A stretch of 64,000 nucleotides of DNA from Limnomonas spitsbergensis (Eukaryota > Chlorophyta > Chlorophyceae > Chlamydomonadales), in contig JAYJMM010000037.1 of assembly GCA_037349105.1 (NCBI GenBank), positions 3,286,001 to 3,350,000 on the forward strand. The letters are read 5' to 3'. The stretch's first letter is position 1. Each line of letters starts with the position of its first letter. Below, in pieces: positions 51,601 through 63,600 of this stretch. Under the pieces are notes generated by a model. It searched no databases. It was given only the letters and a program-made list of their open reading frames with translations, and had not been told where the DNA came from. The position numbers and the translations under genes were made by a program.

Positions 51601-54600
51601 GCTCAGTGGCATCATGTGGCTGGGCAATGTTGATTTCGCGCCGCACCATCACGACAACGACAGCACCATTGTGAGTGACGGGTAGGAGGGGAGGGCTGAG
51701 AGGGAGTTGGCTTGGGGTTCAGAGGATGAGAGGGTGGCATGGGGGGGAGATGGGGGCTTTGAAGGGCTGGGAGGGGGGAGGGAGGGGAGTGCTGAGAGGG
51801 GGGAGGGCTAAGAGGGGGAGAGGAAGGGGAGGGCTGAGAGGGAGGTTGGCATGGAGAGAGAGGGAGGGAGGGAGGGTGGCTTGGGGTTCAGAGGATGAGA
51901 TGGTGGCATGGGGAGGGAGAGGGGGGCTTTGAAGGGCTGGGAGGGGGGAGGGAGGGGAGTGCTGAGAGGAAGGGTGGCATGGGGAGTGAGGGAGTTGGCT
52001 TGGGGTAAAGAGGATGAGAGGGTGGTATGGGGGGGGGAGAAAGGCGATGTTGGATTGGGAAAGGGAGGGGCAGAGGGAGGGGGAGGAGGGGGGGGGGGGG
52101 GGGGTTAGCAAGGGCATAAGCTTGATGCATGGGAATGCTCTTACTCCTGGCCTCCCTCCCCCCCCCCCCCCCCCCCCCCACCACTATTTTCAGGTGGAGA
52201 ACAATGAGGCCCTGGACAATGCCTGCCACCTGCTGGGTCTCGACAAGGTGTGAAAGAGTACCTGTTTTTAGTTGATGCTTACCGGTGCTGCATATGGTTG
52301 AAGGGTGCAGGGTACTATGCGTGCCACCTGCTGGGTCTGGACAAGGTGGGTGAAGAGTAATTATGTAGAGTTCACACCTCTGGGACAATGTGGGTGAAGA
52401 GTACCAATGTAGAGTTCACACCTCTGGGACAATGTGGGTGAAGAGTACCAATGTAGAGTTCACACCTCTGGGACAATGTGGGTGAAGAGTACCAATGTAG
52501 AGTTCACACCTCTGGGACAATGTGGGTGAAGAGTACCAATGTAGAGTTCACACCTCTGGGACAATGTGGGTGAAGAGTACCAATGTAGAGTTCACACCTC
52601 TGGGACAATGTGGGTGAAGAGTAATTATGTAGAGTTCACACCTCTGGGACAATGTGGGTGAAGAGTACCAATGTAGAGTTCACACCTCTGGGACAATGTG
52701 GGTGAAGAGTACCAATGTAGAGTTCACACCTCTGGGACAATGTGGGTGAAGAGTACCAATGTAGAGTTCACACCTCTGGGACAATGTGGGTGAAGAGTAC
52801 CAATGTAGAGTTCACACCTCTGGGACAATGTGGGTGAAGAGTACCAATGTAGAGTTTACACCTCTGGGACAATGTGGGTGAAGAGTACCAATGTAGAGTT
52901 TACACCTCTGGGACAATGTGGGTGAAGAGTACCAATGTAGAGTTTACACCTCTGGGACAATGTGGGTGAAGAGTACCAATGTAGAGTTCACACCTCTGGG
53001 ACAATGTGGGTGAAGAGTACCAATGTAGAGTTCACACCTCTGGGACAATGTGGGTGAAGAGTACCAATGTAGAGTTCACATCTCTCGGACAATGTGGGTG
53101 AAGAGTACCAATGTAGAGTTTACCCCTCTGGGACAATGTGGGTGAAGAGTAATTATGTAGAGTTCACACCTCTGGGACAATGTGGGTGAAGAGTACCAAT
53201 GTAGAGTTCACACCTCTGGGACAATGTGGGTGAAGAGTACCAATGTAGAGTTCACACCTCTGGGACAATGTGGGTGAAGAGTACCAATGTAGAGTTCACA
53301 CCTCTGGGACAATGTGGGTGAAGAGTACCAATGTAGAGTTTACCCCTCTGGGACAATGTGGGTGAAGAGTAATTATGTAGAGTTCACACCTCTGGGACAA
53401 TGTGGGTGAAGAGTACCAATGTAGGGTTCACACCTCTGGGACAATGTGGGTGAAGAGTACCAATGTAGAGTTCACACCTCTGGGACAATGTGGGTGAAGA
53501 GTACCAATGTAGAGTTCACACCTCTGGGACAATGTGGGTGAAGAGTACCAATGTAGAGTTCACACCTCTGGGACAATGTGGGTGAAGAGTACCAATGTAG
53601 AGTTCACACCTCTGGGACAATGTGGGTGAAGAGTACCAATGTAGAGTTCACACCTCTGGGACAATGTGGGTGAAGAGTACCAATGTAGAGTTCACACCTC
53701 TGGGACAATGTGGGTGAAGAGTACCAATGTAGAGTTCACACCTCTGGGACAATGTGGGTGAAGAGTACCAATGTAGAGTTCACACCTCTGGGACAATGTG
53801 GGTGAAGAGTACCAATGTAGAGTTCAAACTTCCGGGCTAACGGTACAGGGTGCAGGATAAATGCATCCCACCTGCTGGGTTCTCGGACGAGGTGGGTGAA
53901 GAGTACCAATGTAGGGTTCCTCAATCCACGCCTCAGGGCGTATCGTTTATTTATTTATATAGTTCACACTTCTGGGCTGACGGTAGAGGGCGGATGATAA
54001 AAGCGTGCCGCCCACCGGGCTAGGGCGAGGTGGGTGGAGGGTTCCGGAGCAGAGCCCATGCTTGAAAGCAGACTGTACAGGTGGCAGCAGGGGTGCCCCC
54101 TGGGGTCACAGGTACACTGTACAAAGCTTGTCCCCAACAGGGTCTGAACGAGTGGTGAAGGGCCAATGGGGAAGTCCAGAGGTATTATTTTACAAAATGT
54201 TGCGGGAGCAGGGATTAGGCGTGTCGCACGCAGAGTCTTTCGACAAGGTGGGGTGTAAGGTGTAGGGTACAAAGCTCGTTACCCAACCGGGTCTACGATG
54301 AGACTTCAAGTAGTGTGATTGAGGTTGTAGGGACTAGAAATGCCCACACGCAGGGTTTTGACCAGGTGGGTTGTGGGGTTTAGGGCAAGGTCTTCGACCT
54401 GTTGGGCCTGGATGAGATGAATCTTCGTTGTAGGGTTAAGGCTATTGACCAGCTGGGTCTGGAACATGTGGGTGAAGGGTTAAGGACAAAGCCTTTGACC
54501 TGTTGGGCCTGGATCAAGTGAGTCTGGGTTGTAGGGTTAAGGCTATTGACCAGCTGGGTCTGGAACATCCCCCCCCCTCCCCTCCCCTCCCCCCTCTGCC

Positions 54601-57600
54601 CTCTGCCCTCCACCCCCTGCCCCCCCTCCCACCCCGCCCCTGCCCATCGCCCTTCCCGCAGGTCCACCTGTGCATGGCTTTGACCCAGAAGCGCATCACC
54701 CCCCCCCCATTCTGCCCCTCCGCCCCCACCACCCTCCCCTGCCCCCCGCCCTCCCCCCCCCGTCCTTCACTGGTGCCCTCTCCCCTGCCCTTCCCGCAGG
54801 TCCACCTGTGCATGGCTTTGACCCAGAAGCGCATCATCACGCCCACTGAGATCGTGACCAAGCTGCTGAAAGAGGATGAGGCCAGGGAATCCAGGGACGC
54901 GCTGGCCAAGGCGACCTACTCGGCCATCTTCACCTGGGTGGTGGAACAGATCAACGCAAAACTGGACACCGGTGAGAGCTCAACCCTGAACCCCATGCCT
55001 GAACCCTAAACCCTCAAACAACAGGGATGGAACAGATCAACGCTAAGCTGGACACAGGTGAGAGCTTTACCCTTAACCCTAAAACCTAAAACCGTGGTTG
55101 TGGCGCAGATCAACAGCAAGCTGGACATGGGTGAGAGCTTTACCCCCCCACACAACCCTTCCTCCGATCTGATCCGATTTGAACCGATCTGATCTGATCT
55201 GACTTGGCTAGTTGGGACGAGTGGGGGCTAGCTGGCGTGTGACCTGTGGATACTGCTGGAGTCGAAAGGAATGTGCGCCGCACCTACCCCCACACCCCAG
55301 GCAAGAGGTTTTCTGCCCAGGGCTTCACCCTTCCCTGAGCCCCTGATAACCCTGATAACCCTGATAACCCTTATGACTCTGATTAACCTGATAACCCCTG
55401 ATAACCCTTGTAACCCTTATATACCCTGATAACCCTTACGACATAAGCCCTTGTAACCCGGGTTATGCCGTATAACACCCTACATTACAACCCTTGATCA
55501 TCCATCATCTGGACATTTTTAGTAGTTTAAAGTTTAAAAGTTTAAAATCTTTTTTTGTTTATAAGCTTGAGTGCCTGCATGTTTATTTTTTAACCTGTAT
55601 AAAACTTTTTTGTTATTAAACTCATTTCACTTATTTTAATATCTTTTTTTAATTAAAGAACTTTATATTTTTTAAAAGTCCATTCAATTTTATTATAAAT
55701 TGTGACCGCTAAAAAATAACATTTATCTTTAACCAACAAATAAACGAAGAGTCTGACATGTGTTGCCTCCACCGCCCGTCTACACGCGTAGGCAAGCGCT
55801 CGATTGGCCACTGCATCTCTATCCTTGACATCTACGGCTTGAAGCATTTTGCTTGCATCTTGATCCGCTGCCCCTGCACCCTGTAAACCCTGTACAGGCA
55901 AGCGCTCGAGTGGCCACTGCATCTCTATTCTTGACATCTACGGCTTGAAGCATTTTGCTTGCATCTTGATCCGCTGCCCCTGCACCCTGTAAACCCTGTA
56001 CAGGCAAGCGCTCGAGTGGCCACTGCATCTCTATCCTTGACATCTACGGCTTGAAGCATTTTGCTGCATCTTGATCCGCTGCCCCTGCACCCTGTACAGG
56101 CAAGCGCTCGAGTGGCCACTGCATCTCTATCCTGGACATCTATGGTTTTGAGCAGTTTGCCAAGAACAGCTTTGAGCAGCTGTGCATCAACTACGCAAAC
56201 GAGCGCCTGCAGCAGCAGTTCACACGCCACCTTTTCACCCTGGAGCAACTGGTGGGGGAGGAGGGAGGGGAATCTAGAAGATGTAGGAGAAAAAAGGGTA
56301 GGAGGAGGAGGAGCTTGTGTGTGTGTGTATGCAATGGGGGGGTAGGAGGTACCCTGGAGCAATTGGTGGGAGAGGAGGGAGAAGGGAGAGGGGAGTGCAA
56401 TCCAGGAGATGCAATGGGGGGGGGGCATGGGGAGGAAGGGGGGTTAGGAGGGACAGAGGCAGGAGGAGATGCAAGGGGGGGGGGGGGGTCTGCCATCTTT
56501 TTATCCTGGAGCAACTGGTAGGGGAGGAAGGGGTGGGGGAGGAAAGGATTAGGCGAGAGAGGAGATGTAGGGGGGAAAGAAAGGGGAAGAGGGGGGGGCG
56601 GCAGAACACGTGCGTAATGGATCGTGGAGAGGAGGGGGCAGAGAGGAGGGGGCAGAGAGGAGGAGGTGGGAAGAGCAGTTGACCTCTTCACCCTGTAGCA
56701 GCAGATTGGGGGAGGTGGCAAGAGGACCGGGGAGGAAAGTGGGGTGGGTGGGGAGGGGGTAACCCGAGGATAGGGAGGGGGAGTGCAGAGAACGGGGTAG
56801 GGGGAAGAGAGGGAGGGGGGAGAAGGAGGAGAACAGGAGGAGGAGGAAAACAGGGGGGGGGGGGGGGGGTCAGGAGGACGGGGTGAAAAAAAAAAGCAGG
56901 GGGGGTGGGATGGCTGGATAATGGACCCAGCGGATGATTTCATGCGGGGCGTGTCTTGTGTTTCCAGTCGATTGGCATATCTTCCTCCCTCGGGTTTCAA
57001 TACATGTGATTGCCCTAGGTGGGTGATGGTGGTGGCTGACTTATCGTGCCCCCCTGGTTGCTGACATATCAGCCCCCATCGGGTTTCAATGCATGTGATT
57101 GCCCTGGGTGGGTGATGGTGGTGGCTGACTTCACCGATGCCGGTTTCTTGTATTCCTTTCTTTCCTCTTGTGCCTTCTCCCTTTCGACTTTCCCAGCTGA
57201 CTCTATGTTTGCCGACGTGGCCGAGGTTTATTTAAGCAGGGCCCAGAGGTGCAATGTCATTAACCGATGCTGGCTCCTGACTCCCCCCCGCTCCCTCCTT
57301 GCTCTCCCCTCCCAGGAGTATGAGTCTGAGGGCATTGACTGGACCAAGGTGGAGTTTGTGGACAACCAACTGTGTGTGGATGTGATCGAGATGCAGCCCC
57401 CCAAGGTTGGTGTGTGTGTGTGTGTGGACACTGGACAGCCATCTAGGGTTTAGGGATGGCTAGGGTTTAGGGATGGCGAGGGTCAAGGGTGAGCTAGGGT
57501 TTAGGGCTGTCGAGGGTCAAGGGTGAGCTAGGGCTAAGGGCTGGCGAGGGTCAAGGGTGGCCTAGGGTTTAGGGCTGGCGAGGGTCAAGGGTGGCCTAGG

Positions 57601-60600
57601 GTTTAGGGCTGGCGAGGGTCAAGGGTGAGCTAGGGTTTAGGGATGGCGAGGGTCAAGGGTGGCCTAGGGTTTAGGGCTGGCGAGGGTCAAGGGTGAGCTA
57701 GGGTTTAGGGCTGTCGAGGGTCAAGGGTGAGCTAGGGCTAAGGGCTGGCGAGGGTCAAGGGTGGCCTAGGGTTTAGGGCTGGCGAGGGTCAAGGGTGGCC
57801 TAGGGTTTAGGGCTGGCGAGGGTCAAGGGTGGCCTAGGGTTTAGGGCTGGCGAGGGTCAAGGGTGGCCTAGGGTTTAGGGCTGGCGAGGGTCAAGGGTGG
57901 CCTAGGGTTTAGGGATGGCGAGGGTCAAGGGTGAGCTAGGGTTTAGGGCTGGCGAGGGTCAAGGGTGAGCTAGGGCTAAGGGCTGGCGAGGGTCAAGGGT
58001 GGCCTAGGGTTTAGGGCTGGCGAGGGTCAAGGGTGGCCTAGGGTTTAGGGCTGGCGAGGGTCAAGGGTGGCCTAGGGTTTAGGGCTGGCGAGGGTCAAGG
58101 GTGGCCTAGGGTTTAGGGCTGGCGAGGGTCAAGGGTGGCCTAGGGTTTAGGGCTGGCGAGGGTTGGAGTTTATTTGGCGCAGACGTGATTGAGATACATC
58201 CTCCACAAGGTGTGTAGCCCTCCCTTCCCCCCCTGGGTCTTCAGCATTTACCTGACGTTTCGATGCCTGCCCCTCCACTCTACTTAACTTCATGGCCTGG
58301 GCATGCTAAGCGTGTTGGACAAACAGTGCAAGTCCCCCCCAGGCCCCCGCTTCGGTAATCGGGACCTAACCGACCCTCCACCCTTCCCAACCCCAGGGCC
58401 TAGGCGTGCTGAGTGTGTTAGATGACCAGTGCAAGTTCCCCAAGGCCACTGATGAGGCGTTCGGCTTCAAGCTCAAGGAGGTGCTCAACGGCCACACGCA
58501 CTTTGGAGTGACGCCGAGGTCACCTGGGGATTTCATCGTGATGCACTATGCGGGGCCGGTGAGCTGAGAGGGAGGGGTCGGGAGAGGTAGGTAGGGAGGG
58601 GTCGGGAGAGGTGGGTGGGAGGGGTCAGGAGGGCCAGGAGGAAAGGCACTTGCAGAGTACATGGCCACCGGGACCTTGGCGTGATGCCAATGTCACCTGG
58701 CCATTTCATCGTGATGCACTTTGCGGGGCCGGTGAGCTAGGAGGGAGGGGTTGGGAGAGGTCGATAGGGAGGGGGTGGGTGGGAGGAGTCGGGAGGGCCA
58801 GATAGAAAGGCACTTGAGGAGTACATGGCCTCCGCCCACTGGGGGACCTTGGCGTGATGCTGAGGTCACCTGGTGATTTTATTGTTATGCACTATGCGGG
58901 GCCGGTGAGAGCCGGCAGGGAGGGGGTGAGAGGGAGGGGTCGGGAAATGTGGTGAGGGAGGGGTGCAGAGGGGTTGGCAGGGCCGGCAGAAAAGGCCCTT
59001 GTGCACTACATGGGCACCGCCACTTTAGGGTGATGCTGCGGACCCTAAATCCTTGCGTTTTTTTAGGGTGACGCCGCGGACTCCTGGCGTTTTTTTTCGT
59101 GATGCGCTATGCGGGGCCGGTGAAAGCCGAGAGGGAGGGGTCAGGAGGGGTCGGGAGTACACTGAATGGCCACCGCCACTTTGGCGCGACGCCGCAAAGC
59201 TGCAGGCCAGCGAGCTTGGGCAGGCCTCTTGGGGGCTAGGTGCATCCTGGTTACCAAAGAGATGATGTAGCTTCAAAATGGTGCACCGGGTAGAGACCCT
59301 GACATGTGACCCTTTCGAAAGCACTGTGCAGGACCATGGAGCAGGGGTGTGTGCCTGTGGGGGGGGCAGGGGGAAAGCAAGGGTGTGTTGGGGGGCATCA
59401 GGGGGGGAGGGATATCTTTCTTTGAATCCTAGAGATCTCGTGAGCTGTAGGGGTGGGGTGGGGGCAGGGGGAAAGCAAGGTTGTGTGTGGGGGGCATCAT
59501 CGTGGGGGGGGGATTATCTTTCTTTACAATCTAGAGATTTCTTGAGCTGTATTAGCACCTGTTTCGCTCGCACACATTCCCGCAATCTCTCCCTCGTTCT
59601 CTCACACACATAACTTGAACCCTATCTTCCCCTGCTCACACGGACACACACACACAAGTTTCATCTGCGACCTGTTCACACTTCCATCCTGCTTGTACTG
59701 CCCTATCAGGTACAGTACAGCTGCGCCGGCTTCCTGGACAAGAACAAGGACACTCTGAGCGCAGGTATGGAAATGGCAGGGTAAGAGGTGTGAACTGAGC
59801 GTCAGGTATGGAAATGGCAGGATAAGAGGTGTGAACTGCCACGACCCGGAAAATAATAGGTATGTGAAAGTAAACGTGAAGCTGTGTACTCAAACGGTGT
59901 GTGCAACAGGTTGTGCAGCTTCAGGGGATACGTGTGTTTGCAAGCAGCTTGAGTGTAAACACTCGCATGCATGCGTAAGTCTAGCAGGACTCAAATGAGA
60001 TGTGAAACTTGCGAGATTGGCACGTCCCCCTCCCCCCCCCGCCCCTCCCTGCTGCCTCCCTCAGCTGAGATCTCCCTGCCTCTCCCTGCTGTCCCTCCCT
60101 GCTGCCTCCCTCAGCTGACACCCCCCTGCCTCCCCCCGCTGCCTCCCCCCTGCTGCCTTTCCTAGCTGAGGTCCCCCTCCCCCTCCCGCCGCTCTCAGTT
60201 GGGGTCCTCCTCCCCCTCCCGCCCCCCCCTGCTGCCTCCCTCAGCTGAGACCCCCCTGCCTCCCTCCGCTGCCTCCCCCCTGCTGCCTTCCTCAGCTGAG
60301 ATCTCCCTGCCTCCCCCCACTGCCTCCCCCCTGCTGCCTCCCTCAGCTGAGACCCCCCTGCCCCTCCCCGCTGCCTCCCTTCTGCTGCCCCTCCCTGCTG
60401 CCTCCCTCAGCTGAGACCCCCCTGCCCCTCCCCGCTGCCTCCCTTCTGCTGCCCCTCCCTGCTGCCTCCCTAAGCTGAGACCCCCCTGCCCCTCCCCGCT
60501 GCCTCCCTTCTGCTGCCCCTCCCTGCTGCCTCAGACCTGATTGAGGTCATGGGTCAAAGCACACAATCCCTGTTACCACTGCTGGGGGCCATGGTGCGAG

Positions 60601-63600
60601 ATGACCTGGACAACAAGCGGGGTGGGGGACAAACGGTGAGAGATGGAAACAGGGACAGGGGGGAGGCAAAAGGATGGGGGGAGGCAGGGGCAGGGGGGAG
60701 GCAGGGGGGAGGGGGGAGGCAGGGGGGAGGGGGGAGGGGAGGGGCGATCTGGACAACAACCAGGGTGGAGAAAACAGGTGAAAGATTCAGGCAGGGAGGG
60801 GGGGCTAGTGGCAGGGGGCCCTTGCACCCAATGGTACCACATTAATTTCATATAGTCAGGGATTTTAATCCAGGCTCAGCTAACTCTGAAACTTGTCGAG
60901 TGGAGTGAGGGATGGGGTTTGTAGCTGAATGGGATCTGCATTGTAGCTGAATCGAAGCTGCGTTGTAGCTGAAATACTATAAGACAAGCGTTTGGTCAGC
61001 CTCACCGTTACCCCTTGGTGCGCTCCCAGGTTAAGTGGAGTGAGGGGAGGTGCTTGTAGCTGAACAGAAGCTGCATTGTAGCTGAAACACCTACAAAGCA
61101 CGCATTTGGTTAGCCTCACCGTGATCCCCTTGGTGCGCTCCCAGGTGGGCAACCGGTTTGGCGTCCAGTTGCGTGAGCTGATCGCGGAGCTGGATGAGAC
61201 GGGACTTCACTTTGTGCGGTGCATCAAGCCCAACGCGGCGCTCAAGCCGGACAGCTTTGAGGCCCCCTTGACGCTGCATCAGCTCAGGTGTGTGTGTCAG
61301 GGAGAACTCGGCACTGCATCAGCTCGGGTGTGGGTGGGGGAGGGGGGGGCTTGACACTTTATCAGCTCAGGTGTGTGTGTGCAGGGTTGGGGACTTGCAC
61401 TGCACCGGCTCATGTCTGGGTGGGGAAGAGGGGGCAGGCTTGTCGCTGCATCAGCTCAGGTGTGTGTGTCTGGGTGATCTCGGCACTGCATCAGCTCGGG
61501 TGTGTGTGTGGGGGGGGGGGGGGGGGAGCTTGCACTGCACCGGCTCAGGTGTGGGTGGGGAAGGGGGGGGGGGGGGCACTACATCAGCTCAGGGGTGTGT
61601 GTGTGGGGGGGGGGGGCTTGCACTGCACCGGCTCAGGTATGGGTGGGGAAGGGGGGGGGGGAGCACTACATCAGCTCAAGGGTGTGTGTAGGGGAGAACT
61701 CGGCACTGCAACGGTTCACGTGTGTGTGTTTGATTGAGGTGGGCTTAACACTGCATCAGGCTGAGTGTGTTTGTGGCTCAGCACTGCATCAGCTCAGGTG
61801 TGTGTGGGGGTATGTTGGGGGAGGGGGTCAAGAGACTGAATCAGCTCATGTGGGAAGGGCTGAGCATTTTACTGGCCCGCTGCGCCCACTTAGATGGTGA
61901 CACGGTGGGCCAGGTTAATTTCAGGGTTCAACGCGCACTAGGCCAGTTGGCGGGGCGTGCTGACCCAGGTCTTGGTTCAGGGCTCTCATTCTCTCAAGGC
62001 AACATGCTGCGGGTCTACCTGCACTGGGTCCATAACTCCATTGGGAAGTCTGCAGCTGGCCCACGGCCGGCAGCCCGAGCAGCCGGGCCTCATGCACTCA
62101 TGGCTCAGGGGATAGGGCGGAGGTGTAGCCGCATGGCACGCGTGGTAGCTCACCAAGTGCTATGGCCGAACGGGTGGCTTCCTCAATCCTTGCCTCAGGG
62201 CGTATCGTTTATTTATTTATTTATTTTAGCCGGCGCACGTTGACATGAACAGGGGTCGTGATTCTTGAACTTGACTGAAAAATACCTCCGGCTCTGACGC
62301 CGCAGCCCCAGCACTGAAAACATGCTCCTGGCTCTGGAACCGTTTCATGGCTTTGATACATGACTCTGGCTCTGGAACCGTTTCATGGCTGTAAAGCTGA
62401 TCTCTTGGCCTGGTTCTGAAACAGATCCCTGACTCAATAACCATTTCATAGCTCTGAAACCACCCCTCGCTCTGAATCCATGGCCTGGCTCTGAAACCGA
62501 CCTCTGGCTTCGTACCTCATCCCTGGCTCTGAAACCACATCCCCCTGCCAGGTGCTGTGGGGTCCTGGAGGTGGCCCGTATCGCGCAGGCTTCCCCTTGG
62601 CCTGGCTCTGAAACCGTTTCATGGCACTGAAAGCGCACCCCTCTTCCAGGTGCTGTGGGGTTCTGGAGGTAGCACGTATCGCGCGTGCGGGCTTCCCCAC
62701 CCGCTACACGCATGGGCAGTTTGCCGAGCGCTACGCAATTTTGCTGCCGAGCGAGGAGCAAGATGCGCTCATTGAGGGGGGCAGCGAGGGGGCCAAGACG
62801 GTGTGTGTGTGTGAGGGGGCAGGAGGGGCATGGTGAAAGGGGTGGGCACTAAGGCTTGCTCAGGGACTGACACTGTGGGTGGGTGGAGGGGGGCAGCGAG
62901 GGGGAAAGACGGTGTGTATGTGCATGGGGGCGGGAGGTGAATAGTCAATGGGGTGTGCTCTAAAGGTTGCTCAGGGACTGAGACACTGTGTGTGGGGGGA
63001 GGGGGCAGAGAGGGGGCCAAGACGGTACGGTTTATGCAAGGTAGGAAGAGGGGACTGAACAGGGGGGTACTCAAAGGATGGCTCAGGGACTGGACGGGAG
63101 CAGGGGTTGGGGGGGGGGGCAAGAGGGTGTGTTTGTGTCAGGGTGCGGGAGAGGACTGAATAAAGGGGGTGCACTAATGATTGCTATGGGACTGGGAGGG
63201 CGGGTGGGGGGGCAGCGAGAAGATTAAGGATATAAAGTAGACACTGGTGCTGCCTTTCCCCCTGCGTAGGCGTGCATGCAGCTGCTGGAGAAGTTCCAGC
63301 TACGTCCTGAGCATTACCAGATGGGCCACACAAAGGTGGGTGGGGAGGGGGGTGGAATAAAAAGAGCAGAAAGTGTACTGCAGGCATGTTGTTTAGTCGG
63401 CGGCAGGCAGCGACAATAAGGGAAAGGATTTAATACACTTGGTGCGCTAGAGAAGGGATCGGGCGCTCTACTTCCTTCGGTTGGTCCAACCTTTGTCGCT
63501 CGCCTGACCTTCGTCCAGTGAACATGCCGTATTGAACATATTCTAGCTGTACAAGGTGCATGATGCCAGTGTGTTGAGAATTGTTGCTGTACGTTGTCTT

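Noticed and set aside
57447..58165. True telomere or subtelomere
   Set aside because: TTTAGGG occurs once per 34-bp unit and the array lies between two in-phase myosin exons.
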